Shown here: positions 1 to 7,451 of the stretch, piece after piece
Numbering within the stretch: position 1 is the stretch's first letter
How the letters are laid out: each line of letters begins with the position of its first letter
Assembly: GCF_900113305.1 (NCBI RefSeq)
Contig: NZ_FOOW01000013.1
Span: 1 to 64,000, forward strand
Reading direction: 5' to 3'
From: Prevotella sp. KH2C16
GTDB taxonomy: Bacteria; Bacteroidota; Bacteroidia; Bacteroidales; Bacteroidaceae
DNA length: 64,000 nt
The notes under the pieces: generated by a model
Database searches by the model: none
What the model was told of the DNA's origin: nothing
What the model saw: the letters and a program-made list of their open reading frames with translations, nothing else
Program-made: the position numbers and the translations under genes

Positions 1-2
1 TG

Positions 3-365
3 CAACATAATTCTAAATTAAGCGATGCTAATGTTGGACACTTATTTGAAAGTGGGATAGGAACACTTCTTTCTGTATTTTATTGTTTCGTCTTAACGGA
101 TATATTCCTTGCTATACGATTTATATTCGGAAAGGACTTGTGGATTATTCAAATAGACAGAGCACATTCAAAAACTATAGGCGGTTTTATAGTTATCATG
201 TCTCTCGTCCTGGCATTTCTCACTATGAGCTATGTCGGCAATGATGAGATTATAAAGCGAAACAGGCAGCGTGTTAATAAAATCGGAAGAAAATCTTTCT
301 ATGTCTTTTGGGGAAGCCTCGCTGTGGCTATTTTAATTTTTTATCTCCTTTTGTTTACAGGGTAG
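3..365 (+). CDS. Membrane protein, 5'-truncated by the window edge
   Basis: The frame is open from the first complete codon at position 3 to the TAG at 363-365, so only the last 120 residues are visible. A hydrophobic stretch lies near the visible start (around GTLLSVFYCFVLTDIFLAI), a second around IGGFIVIMSLVLAFLTM, and a third at the C-terminus (FWGSLAVAILIFYLLLF), which gives at least three membrane segments separated by a basic loop (KRNRQRVNKIGRK). The TTG at 138 is an internal codon and not a start. The gene is AT-rich like the two lipoprotein genes that follow. I do not recognise a family. Confidence 0.7.
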   Translation, partial: QHNSKLSDANVGHLFESGIGTLLSVFYCFVLTDIFLAIRFIFGKDLWIIQIDRAHSKTIGGFIVIMSLVLAFLTMSYVGNDEIIKRNRQRVNKIGRKSFYVFWGSLAVAILIFYLLLFTG

Positions 366-449
366 TATAATATTTAATGAATTATTTATACCGGCAAATT
401 TTAACATCTCCTTTGTGATAGCCAACTATTAATTTAAATTAAATTGAAT

Positions 450-923
450 ATGAAGACAAAAATGATAGGTAAGAAAAATAGAAATCTATTAGGCTGCATT
501 TCGATAGTGATTTGTTCACTATCTTCCTGTATACCCATAATCCACACAAAATCTCTTGCTGTATTCAAGAATTGTACCCATGACACTGTATTTATAGGTG
601 CATCCCACTATGATAATATTGATAGTGTGGACAGGCAAGTAAACCCACATTATAATTTCCAGGCCAATAGTGGTATTGATACCACCGGCGTTTCTCTGTG
701 GAAACATACAGATTTTAGTCGTGATAGTTTTGTGTATCCAGATTCTGCATGTTCAATAGATGCAAACTACTTATTCCACAATACTGACACATGCTATTTC
801 TTCTTGATAACATTGAACGACGCTAAAAGTTACTCATGGGATGAAATCCGCACTAAGAATTTATTCCATAGGTGGGTTGTCATGAGAGATAAGGAAGGCA
901 GATTGGATAGAAATATAAGGTAA
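450..923 (+). CDS. Small lipoprotein, paralogue of the next gene
   Basis: A 157-residue predicted lipoprotein. The N-terminus has a basic region (KTKMIGKKNRN), a hydrophobic core and a lipobox-like ending at LSSC, so the mature protein would be lipid-anchored. ATG at 450 is chosen over an upstream TTG at 444. After the anchor comes a short beta-rich module beginning FKNCTHDTVFI and ending with DEIRTKNLFHRW, and the next gene has the same layout (IKNCTNDTLLI ... EEIRAKKLYDRR), so the two are tandem duplicates that have diverged. Function is unknown. Low GC and position next to an RHS remnant are compatible with an immunity-type lipoprotein, but that is only inference. Confidence 0.75.
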   Translation: MKTKMIGKKNRNLLGCISIVICSLSSCIPIIHTKSLAVFKNCTHDTVFIGASHYDNIDSVDRQVNPHYNFQANSGIDTTGVSLWKHTDFSRDSFVYPDSACSIDANYLFHNTDTCYFFLITLNDAKSYSWDEIRTKNLFHRWVVMRDKEGRLDRNIR

Positions 924-931
924 AGGAAATT

Positions 932-1423
932 ATGATTAAAAGGAAACATAACAAAATCTTACTTCTGGCGATCATAATCTCATGCGTGTTTGCACTTACT
1001 TCTTGTATTGTGGACAGAATAACTTTATTCTGTATAAAAAATTGTACAAACGATACTCTTCTTATTGAACTGACAGATTCCGATACTCTTGATAATTGGA
1101 TGTATTGGGGTAAACATCCCGAGGATACTATGAGGCCAATTGTGCAAGAAGATACAACTTGGGTTTATATACATGGGGAGAAAGTAATCATAGATAATTT
1201 CTTCTATGCACTACCAGATTCAACGGTATTTGCTAGTCCACATGTATTTAATATTAACGACACCTGCTACATTTATGCCATCAAGTGGCAAGTAGCGACA
1301 CGCTTTCCGCCGGAAGAAATCCGTGCGAAAAAGCTCTATGACAGACGAGCTGTAACCAAAAGGGATTTCCATGATCGCCTCTTCGAGTACAGAGCTACGG
1401 ATAAATCATCGCCTTCACATTAG
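932..1423 (+). CDS. Small lipoprotein, paralogue of the preceding gene
   Basis: A 163-residue predicted lipoprotein with a basic start (MIKRKHNK), a hydrophobic core and the lipobox ALTSC, so it is probably anchored in the inner or outer membrane. It starts 8 bp after the stop of the preceding gene and almost certainly shares its transcript. It shares the FxxKNCTxDTxxI motif and the C-terminal EEIRAKKLY block with that gene. AT-rich relative to the rest of the window. No known domain recognised. Confidence 0.75.
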   Translation: MIKRKHNKILLLAIIISCVFALTSCIVDRITLFCIKNCTNDTLLIELTDSDTLDNWMYWGKHPEDTMRPIVQEDTTWVYIHGEKVIIDNFFYALPDSTVFASPHVFNINDTCYIYAIKWQVATRFPPEEIRAKKLYDRRAVTKRDFHDRLFEYRATDKSSPSH

Positions 1424-1501
1424 ATTATCTATCGGAAAGATACAGGTATCGAATCGCAGACAAAATGTATAAGAAAGTTTTTCTACTTTAACGGCTAAAA
1501 C

Positions 1502-1775
1502 ATGGCAGATATATGGCTACCCTACGGACCAGACCAAGAAAGATGGTATTCCACATTATCCCGCGATGGTACGGATGTCCGTACGACGGTCTATGCCGGG
1601 GAATACGAGAAGATTACGGAAAATAGAACGACCCGAGAGTTCTATTATCTTGACGGCAACACCATCATCGTCAGGGAAAACGATATCGTGAAGCCTTATC
1701 TTGCCTTCACGGACAATTCAGGCAGCATCCTCTCCGCCATGGACGAGGACGGGACATCAGCCTTTCCATGGCTCA
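1502..1775 (+). pseudogene. RHS/YD-repeat protein remnant
   Basis: This short frame reads like the core of a Bacteroidota RHS-repeat protein: DQERWYSTLSRDGTDVRTT, then VYAGEYEKITENRTTREFYY, then a LDGNTII segment and YLAFTDNSGSILSAMDEDGT. In intact proteins this stretch is followed by the last core repeat and a variable toxic C-terminus. Here it has no start region of its own and the similarity stops around position 1760, where it runs into the 3' end of the opposite-strand gene at 1773. It is therefore a decayed fragment left from a larger RHS locus. Confidence 0.65.
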
Positions 1776-2603
1776 TTCGTCCTCGACAACCTCGGAATCA
1801 TCCGTAGGATCAAAGTAGAGATCGTCAAAATCTTTCACTTCCGACAGCCTTATCAGCGGCTTCCGAGGCAGGCGGACGGTCTGGGTCTCATACTTCTCGT
1901 CGCCCTCCTCCTCGGCATCTTCATTCACATTCACCGAAGTCTTCTTAACGCGCGTGAGGAAGTTGACGCTGGTCGTGGAGAGCGTAACGGGTCCGCGAGC
2001 CGACAAGGACTCGTATCCGATGAGCACCATGTCGGAGTCCTGACTGCGGAAACAGTACTCCCAGTTGCCGTAGCGGCCGTGCTCGTAGAAAAAATAGAGC
2101 TTGTTGTCTCTTATTTCCACCATCAGTATGGGGGCATAATACACGCCGCCGTCCTCGTTCTCCGACGAGAAACAGCTGCGGTTTTCCACCACCGGCTCAT
2201 ACCGGCCGCCCTTGTTGAGGAGCACCATGACTCCCCGCCGGTTGCGGTCCAGGAGCCCCTGCGTCTCGTCTAACACGAAGGCATCCTTGCGCCGAGCCTT
2301 GATAATGAGCACACAGTCGTTCACGCCGTCGCCATTGAGGTCGCCGAAGTGTTTCTCCGTCAGCGAGTAGCCCTTGGGCACGAAGTCGGTCAGAGGCCGT
2401 CCCTTTACCACGGCTGCGGCAGTATCGCCCCTCTCCACTCGCTTTGTTTCCACCTTTTTACTACCCTTGGCAGCAGTCTCGGGGTGCGACGCTTGCGGCG
2501 CCTTTCCCTGACAACCGACCATGAGAATCAGGCAGATAGCCACTTCCACCGCCTTTACAAGCAGCCTGTAAGCCTGTTCCTTGCAATGAATAATTGTGCT
2601 CAT
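1773..2603 (-). CDS. Predicted lipoprotein with FG-GAP/VCBS-like segment
   Basis: A 276-residue protein starting at MSTIIHCKEQ; the longer frame to 2672 lacks support because the TATATTTG promoter box lies at 2609-2616. The signal ends in a lipobox (LILMVGC), so lipid anchoring is likely. Residues after a Lys/Glu-rich linker contain HFGDLNGDGVNDCVLIIKA, the DLNGDGxxD calcium-loop pattern seen in FG-GAP/VCBS repeats, then a beta-rich C-terminal half. The C-terminus is very acidic (EDAEEEGDEKYE ... DDSEVVEDE). Function unknown; probably a periplasmic or surface protein. Confidence 0.7.
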   Translation of the reverse strand: MSTIIHCKEQAYRLLVKAVEVAICLILMVGCQGKAPQASHPETAAKGSKKVETKRVERGDTAAAVVKGRPLTDFVPKGYSLTEKHFGDLNGDGVNDCVLIIKARRKDAFVLDETQGLLDRNRRGVMVLLNKGGRYEPVVENRSCFSSENEDGGVYYAPILMVEIRDNKLYFFYEHGRYGNWEYCFRSQDSDMVLIGYESLSARGPVTLSTTSVNFLTRVKKTSVNVNEDAEEEGDEKYETQTVRLPRKPLIRLSEVKDFDDLYFDPTDDSEVVEDE

Positions 2604-2608
2604 AGCGG

Positions 2609-2616
2609 CAAATATA
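2609..2616 (-). promoter_or_regulatory. Bacteroidota -7 promoter box, near-leaderless
   Basis: On the minus strand this reads TATATTTG, a match to TAnnTTTG. Only 5 bases separate it from the ATG at 2603, so the transcript would be nearly leaderless. Confidence 0.55.
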
Positions 2617-2696
2617 TAAAATGTTTGCGAATATCGCACCTGTCGGGCGGGAAAAATGCGCATAGCAACCAAGACGAGAACCTGCCCCCCGGGAAA

Positions 2697-3386
2697 TCAG
2701 AAGGCGGCCTTGAGCAGGAACCAAGCTATCGGGACGAGCAGCGCCGGCAGCAGGTTGAGCGTCTTGCAGTCCTTGAGCCTGAGCTGCGAGAGGCCGGAGG
2801 CCGTGATGAGCAGTCCGCCGATGATGAGCAACTCGGCCATGAGCGCATTGCTGACGGCGTGGCTCGAGAGCGTTGCCACGAGATAGAACAGGCCCTGCCA
2901 GAGGAAGAGCACCGGCGCGGCCAGCACCATGCCGAAGCCGTAGGTGGAGGCGAAGACGGCAGACGACACGAGGTCGAGCGTGGCATTGGTATACAGGAAG
3001 GTGTTGTCGCCGTTGAGCGCGCTGATGACAGGCCCCAGCATGGAGAGCGGTCCGATGCAGTAGAGCAGGATGGCGAGCGACAGACCCTGACCCAGGTTGC
3101 GGCCATCGCCGTCCTTGGAGAATCTGTTCACCGTGCGCTGGAAGCGGCCGTCGATGTCGAGGCGCGTGCCCACGACGCCCCCCAGTGCCAACGACACGAT
3201 GAACAACACCGGATACTCGCTCTCCGGGAGGTGGCTGACGGTGGCGTTCAGGCCGATGGCCAGGCTCGCCAATCCCAGCGCATCGTAGAGCATGGTCTTG
3301 TATTTCTCCTTGATTCCGCGGTGCAGCACGGCCCCGACGATGCTTCCGAGGATGATGCAGCCCGTATTGACAATGGTTCCTATCAT
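2697..3386 (-). CDS. DUF554 family membrane protein
   Basis: A 229-residue polytopic inner-membrane protein of the DUF554 (YdfK/YqgA) family. The start MIGTIVNTGCIILGSIVGA and the blocks LALGGVVGTRLDIDGR and YGFGMVLAAPVLFLWQ, together with a Gly-rich LIIGGLLITASGL near the end, are the family layout of about seven to eight membrane segments. Length matches the family. The biochemical role of DUF554 is not established; it is usually proposed to be a transporter. It starts 21 bp downstream of the homocysteine methyltransferase gene and is probably co-transcribed with it. Confidence 0.85.
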   Translation of the reverse strand: MIGTIVNTGCIILGSIVGAVLHRGIKEKYKTMLYDALGLASLAIGLNATVSHLPESEYPVLFIVSLALGGVVGTRLDIDGRFQRTVNRFSKDGDGRNLGQGLSLAILLYCIGPLSMLGPVISALNGDNTFLYTNATLDLVSSAVFASTYGFGMVLAAPVLFLWQGLFYLVATLSSHAVSNALMAELLIIGGLLITASGLSQLRLKDCKTLNLLPALLVPIAWFLLKAAF

Positions 3387-3407
3387 GATATATCAGCGTT
3401 TGTTTGT

Positions 3408-4403
3408 TCATTCCTCCCCGATTTCGCGGGGGCGATACTGCCCGGCCAGCCTGGCCACGGCACGGATATGCTCGGGCGTGGTGCCGCAGCATCCGCCGTA
3501 GATGTTGACGAGCCGCTCCTCAAACGCCTGCCTGGCCACGGCGGCGAAGCCCTCGGGCGTCTCGTCGTAGCCGCCCGACACATTCGGCAAACCCGCGCTG
3601 GGATGCACGCTCACGGGGCAGCCGGCCATGCGGCTCAGCCGTCGGATCCAGGGCAGCAACTGCCGCGCGCCGCACCCGCAGTTGAGACCGATGGCCAACA
3701 GGCCGGCAGGAGCGAGCGCGGCACAGTATTCTTCCACCGACGGTCCCCACGGCATGCGGCCGGAGACAGCGTCCAGAGTGGCGCTGCACATCACGGGAAT
3801 CTCGTGCCCCAGCGTCTCCGCGAGGTCGCCTACGGCCTTCAGCGCGGCCTCGGCATGGAGCAGGTCGCAGAGGGTCTCGACGAGAATCAGGTCGGCACCG
3901 CCGTCCACGAGCCCCCGCGCCTGGTCATAGTAGGCAGCCCGCAACTGCCCGAGGCTCACGCCGCTGCCATCCTTACCGTCGCCATGCGGCGATGCCGACA
4001 CCCTGCGGTTGGTGGGACCCATGGAGCCTGCCACCCACACCCGCCTGTCAGCGCGCCGCCCGCAGGCCTCCCGCGCGACGGCCGCCGCAGCCCTCGAAAT
4101 CTCGTAGGCAAGGTCTTCCAGCCCGTAGTCGGCGAGCGAGAGGCGGTTGGCATTAAAGGAGTTGGTCTCCACGATGTCGGCTCCCGCGTCGATATAGGCC
4201 TCGTGCATCTGCCTCACTATGTCCGGCCTCGTCAGGCAGAGCACATCGCAGCACCCCTTCAGGCTCACGGGATGGTGCCCGAGGCGCTCCCCGCGGAAGT
4301 CTTCCTCGCCCAGGTTCAGGTGCCGCAGGTAGGTGCCCGCAGCCCCGTCGAGGATGAGGATGCGCTCCTTCATCCGTTGCAGTATCTCGTTGCGTGTTGT
4401 CAT
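3408..4403 (-). CDS. Homocysteine S-methyltransferase (MetH N-terminal-type domain)
   Basis: A 331-residue TIM-barrel protein that should bind zinc and homocysteine and transfer a methyl group to make methionine. The start resembles MetH closely: ILILDGAAGTYLRHL, then EEDFRGERLG, LTRPDIVRQMHEAYIDAGAD and IVETNSFNANRLSLADYGL. The zinc cysteines are visible in GLNCGC and in GGCCGTTPEHI at the C-terminus. Full-length MetH continues into methyltetrahydrofolate, cobalamin and activation domains, but here the frame ends after the first domain. It could be a stand-alone S-methylmethionine or other methyl-donor enzyme, or one half of a split MetH. A weak promoter-like TAACTTTA lies at 4423-4430. Confidence 0.85.
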   Translation of the reverse strand: MTTRNEILQRMKERILILDGAAGTYLRHLNLGEEDFRGERLGHHPVSLKGCCDVLCLTRPDIVRQMHEAYIDAGADIVETNSFNANRLSLADYGLEDLAYEISRAAAAVAREACGRRADRRVWVAGSMGPTNRRVSASPHGDGKDGSGVSLGQLRAAYYDQARGLVDGGADLILVETLCDLLHAEAALKAVGDLAETLGHEIPVMCSATLDAVSGRMPWGPSVEEYCAALAPAGLLAIGLNCGCGARQLLPWIRRLSRMAGCPVSVHPSAGLPNVSGGYDETPEGFAAVARQAFEERLVNIYGGCCGTTPEHIRAVARLAGQYRPREIGEE

Positions 4404-4576
4404 CAGGCCGTCTTTTTGCCCGTAAAGTTACACAAAAAAAAGCGGAAGACACAAGAAAGTTGCAGTTTAATATATAAGTATCGGGAGGATGGGGACCGGG
4501 AACTTCCGACAGGACGACGGCTGGCACGAAACCTCGGAGGGGCTGGCGTGAAAACGGGAAGCCGTTATCTACAGGA

Positions 4577-4659
4577 TTACACGCCGTGTGTAATCGGATT
4601 ACACGCCGCTTGTAACACGATTACACGCCGCTTGTAACATCGTTACACACGGCGTGTAA
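4577..4659. repeat. Array of four 17-bp palindromes at 22-bp period
   Basis: Four units start at 4577, 4599, 4621 and 4643, exactly 22 bp apart: TTACACGCCGTGTGTAA, TTACACGCCGCTTGTAA twice, and TTACACACGGCGTGTAA. Each is an imperfect palindrome with TTACA/TGTAA arms, separated by 5-bp spacers. The same family occurs at 16335-16395 and 39352-39412. It lies in the 347-bp gap between two divergent genes, upstream of the promoter of the gene at 4751. Confidence 0.9.
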
Positions 4660-4715
4660 CATCCCCGCAGGAAATCTTCTGCCCCCGGGCGCACCGCTTT
4701 CTCGATTCTTTTTAG

Positions 4716-4723
4716 TATCTTTG
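4716..4723 (+). promoter_or_regulatory. -7 promoter box (TATCTTTG)
   Basis: TATCTTTG matches TAnnTTTG and sits 27 bp before the ATG at 4751, giving a leader of about 23 nt. Confidence 0.65.
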
Positions 4724-4750
4724 CGACAGGAAACCTAACGACAAACCGAC

Positions 4751-6544
4751 ATGAAAAAGATGCTGACACTCTCGCTCGCCCTGCTCGCCGCAGGCAGCGC
4801 ATACGCCCAGACGGGCACGGAACGGGAACCCGTGGCCTATGTGGGAGGCGAAATCTGCAACCCCCGCCTCCACGAGGGCGGCTTCCGCTATGCCATCGGT
4901 ACGGAGAACATAGAAGTGATGCGCGCCAACCGCACCCACCCCGAGCACGCCGACGGCTACGGATGGACCTACAACCACGCGCCCAACATGACCTACTGGA
5001 ACGGCTCGTTCTATCTGGAATACCTCTCCAATCCCGTCGACGAGCAGCAGCCGCCGGGGCAGACCTACCTCGTCGTCTCCAAGGACGGCCGCCGCTGGGG
5101 CAGCCCGCAGGTGGCCTTCCCGCAATACAAGGCACCCGAGGGGGTAACCATTCCCAAGCCCTATTACGGCTACATACAGCATCAGCGCATGGGATTCTAT
5201 ACCGCCCCCAACGGCCGGCTGCTCCTCCTGGCCTTTCAGGGGCACAGCTACAACCCCTTCAAGGAGGGCGGCATCGGGCGGATGTGCCGTGAGGTGCACC
5301 GCGACGGCGCGCTCGGACCCATCTATTTCATCCGCTATTCGTCGCACACGAAGTGGAACGAGGGCAACACCTCGTATCCCTTCTACACCCGGTCGAAGGA
5401 CAAGGGCTTCCGCAAGGCCGTGGAATCGCTGCTCGCCGACAGGCTCAAGACCCTGCAATGGATTGACGAAGACCGGGGCCTCGACGGTTTCTACGCCCTC
5501 AAGGACTCCATCAACACCGTGCAGGCCACCTCTTATTTCCATCGCCGCGACGGCCGCGTGGTGGCACTCTGGAAATGGTCGTATGCCGCGCTGTCGGCCG
5601 ATGAGGGGCGCAGCTGGACCACGCCCGTGCGCTGCCCGTCGCTCATCATGGCCGGGGGAAAGCAGTGGGGACAGCGCACCGCCGACGGCCGCTACGCCCT
5701 CTGCTACAACCCCATCGAGACGCAGCCCTACCGCTACCCGCTCATCACCGTAACGAGCGACGACGGCATCAGCTTCGACTCCGCCGGCGTGGTGCACGGC
5801 GAGGTGCCCCCGCGCCGCTTCATGGGCGAGAACAAGGACTTCGGCCCCTGCTATGTGCGCGGCATCACGGAGGGAGAGCAGCGTCCCGACGGGCAGGATA
5901 TGTGGCTCACTTACAGCGTGAACAAGGAGGACATCTGGGTGAGCCGTGTGCCCGTGCCCGTAAAGACCACCTGGCAGGGCCCCGTGCGGGATGACTTCGA
6001 CGGCGTGGAGGCAGGTGCCCCCGTTCCCAACTGGAACATCTACCGCCCCGCCTGGTGCCCGGTGTGGGTGGACGAGGCTCATCGGCTCTGCCTCGCCGAC
6101 AGCGACCGCTATGACTACGGGCGCGCCATCCGCGTGTTCGAAGCCGCCCGCAAGGTGAGCGTGAGCCTCGACCTGACGGTGGAACAGGAGGGCAGCGACC
6201 CCTTCGAAATCGACCTCACCGACCGCCATGGCACCCGTGCCGTGAGCCTCCGGCTATTCGGCGGCGAGATTATTGCCTGCGGCAAGGTCATCGGCCACTA
6301 TCAGCCGGGCACGACAAGGCACATCGCCTTCACCTACGACGACGGCCGGCTGCTCTTCGAGGGGCGGTCGCTGCCCGCCCTGCATGCCGTGAAGGAGGTG
6401 GAACGCCTCAGCCTCCGCACGGGCGAATACCGCGACCTGCCCAACCGCCAAACCCCGAACCAGGAACCCGCTCCCCCACTCCCGGGATGCGACGAGCCCA
6501 CGACCCCGTCGCGCTACGCGGTAGACAATGTGAACATCAGATAA
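4751..6544 (+). CDS. Secreted sialidase-fold protein, putative glycoside hydrolase
   Basis: A 597-residue exported protein with a clear signal peptide ending SAYAQ. At least three Asp-box-like turns are visible (SKDGRRWGSPQ, SADEGRSWTTP, TSDDGISFDS), the sequence signature of sialidase-type beta-propellers, and the N-terminal half contains NHAPNMTYWNGSFYLEY, a block found in Bacteroidota carbohydrate enzymes. After about residue 415 comes a beta-sandwich-like domain (DDFDGVEAGAPVPNWN onward) that may bind carbohydrate. It should act in the periplasm or on the surface on a host or plant glycan. Substrate and GH family cannot be fixed by eye, and no SusC/SusD pair is next to it. Confidence 0.65.
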   Translation: MKKMLTLSLALLAAGSAYAQTGTEREPVAYVGGEICNPRLHEGGFRYAIGTENIEVMRANRTHPEHADGYGWTYNHAPNMTYWNGSFYLEYLSNPVDEQQPPGQTYLVVSKDGRRWGSPQVAFPQYKAPEGVTIPKPYYGYIQHQRMGFYTAPNGRLLLLAFQGHSYNPFKEGGIGRMCREVHRDGALGPIYFIRYSSHTKWNEGNTSYPFYTRSKDKGFRKAVESLLADRLKTLQWIDEDRGLDGFYALKDSINTVQATSYFHRRDGRVVALWKWSYAALSADEGRSWTTPVRCPSLIMAGGKQWGQRTADGRYALCYNPIETQPYRYPLITVTSDDGISFDSAGVVHGEVPPRRFMGENKDFGPCYVRGITEGEQRPDGQDMWLTYSVNKEDIWVSRVPVPVKTTWQGPVRDDFDGVEAGAPVPNWNIYRPAWCPVWVDEAHRLCLADSDRYDYGRAIRVFEAARKVSVSLDLTVEQEGSDPFEIDLTDRHGTRAVSLRLFGGEIIACGKVIGHYQPGTTRHIAFTYDDGRLLFEGRSLPALHAVKEVERLSLRTGEYRDLPNRQTPNQEPAPPLPGCDEPTTPSRYAVDNVNIR

Positions 6545-6638
6545 CGATGACGCATGACCGCATAGCTTCTCAGAAGGCTACCAAATGTTAAATAAACTTA
6601 TACGAGGATAAAAAAGATGGTAAAACACTTGTATAAAA

Positions 6639-6659
6639 GTAGCGTTTTTGCTACCTTTG
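6639..6659 (+). promoter_or_regulatory. HicAB promoter with overlapping operator-like inverted repeat
   Basis: GTAGC at 6639-6643 and GCTAC at 6650-6654 form an inverted repeat around a T-rich centre. Its right arm overlaps the -7 box TACCTTTG at 6652-6659, and a TTG lies 20 bp upstream at 6629-6631 as a possible -33 element. A repressor bound here would block the promoter, which fits autoregulation by the HicB antitoxin. Confidence 0.55.
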
Positions 6660-6693
6660 TATTGTCAATAAGACAAAGGAGCTCTTCAAAATC

Positions 6694-6879
6694 ATGAAGT
6701 ATAGCCAACTTTACAAGGAGTTGAGAAAAGCAGGATGCATACTCACTCAGCATGGAGCAGAACATGATGAATGGACAAACCCTGATTCCGGAGTGAAGAT
6801 AAGGATACCACGACATGGCAGCCATGAGGTTAAAAAGGGGCTACTCAACAAGATTTACAAGGTCTTGCTGGGACGATAA
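6694..6879 (+). CDS. hicA: HicA-family mRNA interferase toxin
   Basis: A 61-residue protein with the small double-stranded-RNA-binding fold of HicA. Visible features are the N-terminal LYKELRKAGC, the active-site region QHGAEHDEWTNP with candidate catalytic histidines, and the Lys-rich IRIPRHGSHEVKKGLLNKI ending typical of the family. It cleaves mRNA when free of its antitoxin. Length fits the family (about 55-80 residues). The toxin precedes the antitoxin gene, the usual order for hicAB, with 93 bp between them. Confidence 0.85.
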   Translation: MKYSQLYKELRKAGCILTQHGAEHDEWTNPDSGVKIRIPRHGSHEVKKGLLNKIYKVLLGR

Positions 6880-6972
6880 TCGTCTGGACATACCGCCTGC
6901 TTCTGAAATGCCGGTTTGCGGAAACAAAAACAAGGGCTCTTACTATAAAAGCAACTCATAAACTATAAGAAT

Positions 6973-7374
6973 ATGGCAAAAAGGATATTGGTAACCATTG
7001 AGTTCGGGGAAGACGGGACATACTCCTGCTACAGCGAACAACCTATCGGCGACTACGCCCTCATCGACGGAGATGGAGCCTCCGTAGCAGAGGCGAAGAA
7101 GGACTTCCTGAATGCCGTCGAAGAATGCCGTCAGGCTCATCCTGACGATACGAGATACAGTAATCTTGCCTTTGAATACAAGTATGACTTGCGCTCTTTC
7201 TTCAATTACTTTAACTTTCTGAATGTTACTGAAATCGCTAAACGGGCCGGAGTCAACCCCTCGCTGATGCGCCAATACACAAGTGGAGTGAAGACCGCAG
7301 GTGAAACCACCTACAAGAAGCTCTCCTCGTGTATATCTCAAATAAAGTCGGAACTGCAGACCGCCTCCTTCTGA
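6973..7374 (+). CDS. hicB: HicB-family antitoxin
   Basis: A 133-residue antitoxin. The N-terminal half is the degenerate RNase-H-like HicB fold (KRILVTIEFGEDGTYSCYSE ... GDGASVAEAKKDFLNAVEEC), and the C-terminal third is a helix-turn-helix (NVTEIAKRAGVNPSLMRQYTSG) that should bind the operator upstream of hicA. It neutralises HicA by covering its active site. The order, the sizes and the inverted repeat at the promoter all support a complete, autoregulated type II module. Confidence 0.85.
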   Translation: MAKRILVTIEFGEDGTYSCYSEQPIGDYALIDGDGASVAEAKKDFLNAVEECRQAHPDDTRYSNLAFEYKYDLRSFFNYFNFLNVTEIAKRAGVNPSLMRQYTSGVKTAGETTYKKLSSCISQIKSELQTASF

Positions 7375-7435
7375 GGCATCCGGCCACATAGGGCAGAGAT
7401 AAGGAAAAAGCCTTTGCGGAACGCATTTTTTTCCG

Positions 7436-7443
7436 TACCTTTG
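7436..7443 (+). promoter_or_regulatory. -7 promoter box of the TonB receptor gene
   Basis: TACCTTTG, 8 bases before the ATG at 7452, so the mRNA leader would be only about 4 nt. There is no room for a cobalamin riboswitch between this box and the start. Confidence 0.55.
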
Positions 7444-7451
7444 CACCCGTT

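Noticed and set aside
4577..4659. CRISPR array.
   Set aside because: Units are 17-bp palindromes with 5-bp spacers, much too short for CRISPR repeats and spacers, and there are no cas genes.
7375..7451. Possible cobalamin riboswitch upstream of the BtuB-type receptor.
   Set aside because: The gap from the hicB stop is only 77 bp and the promoter box lies 8 bases from the start codon, leaving no space for the roughly 200-nt element.
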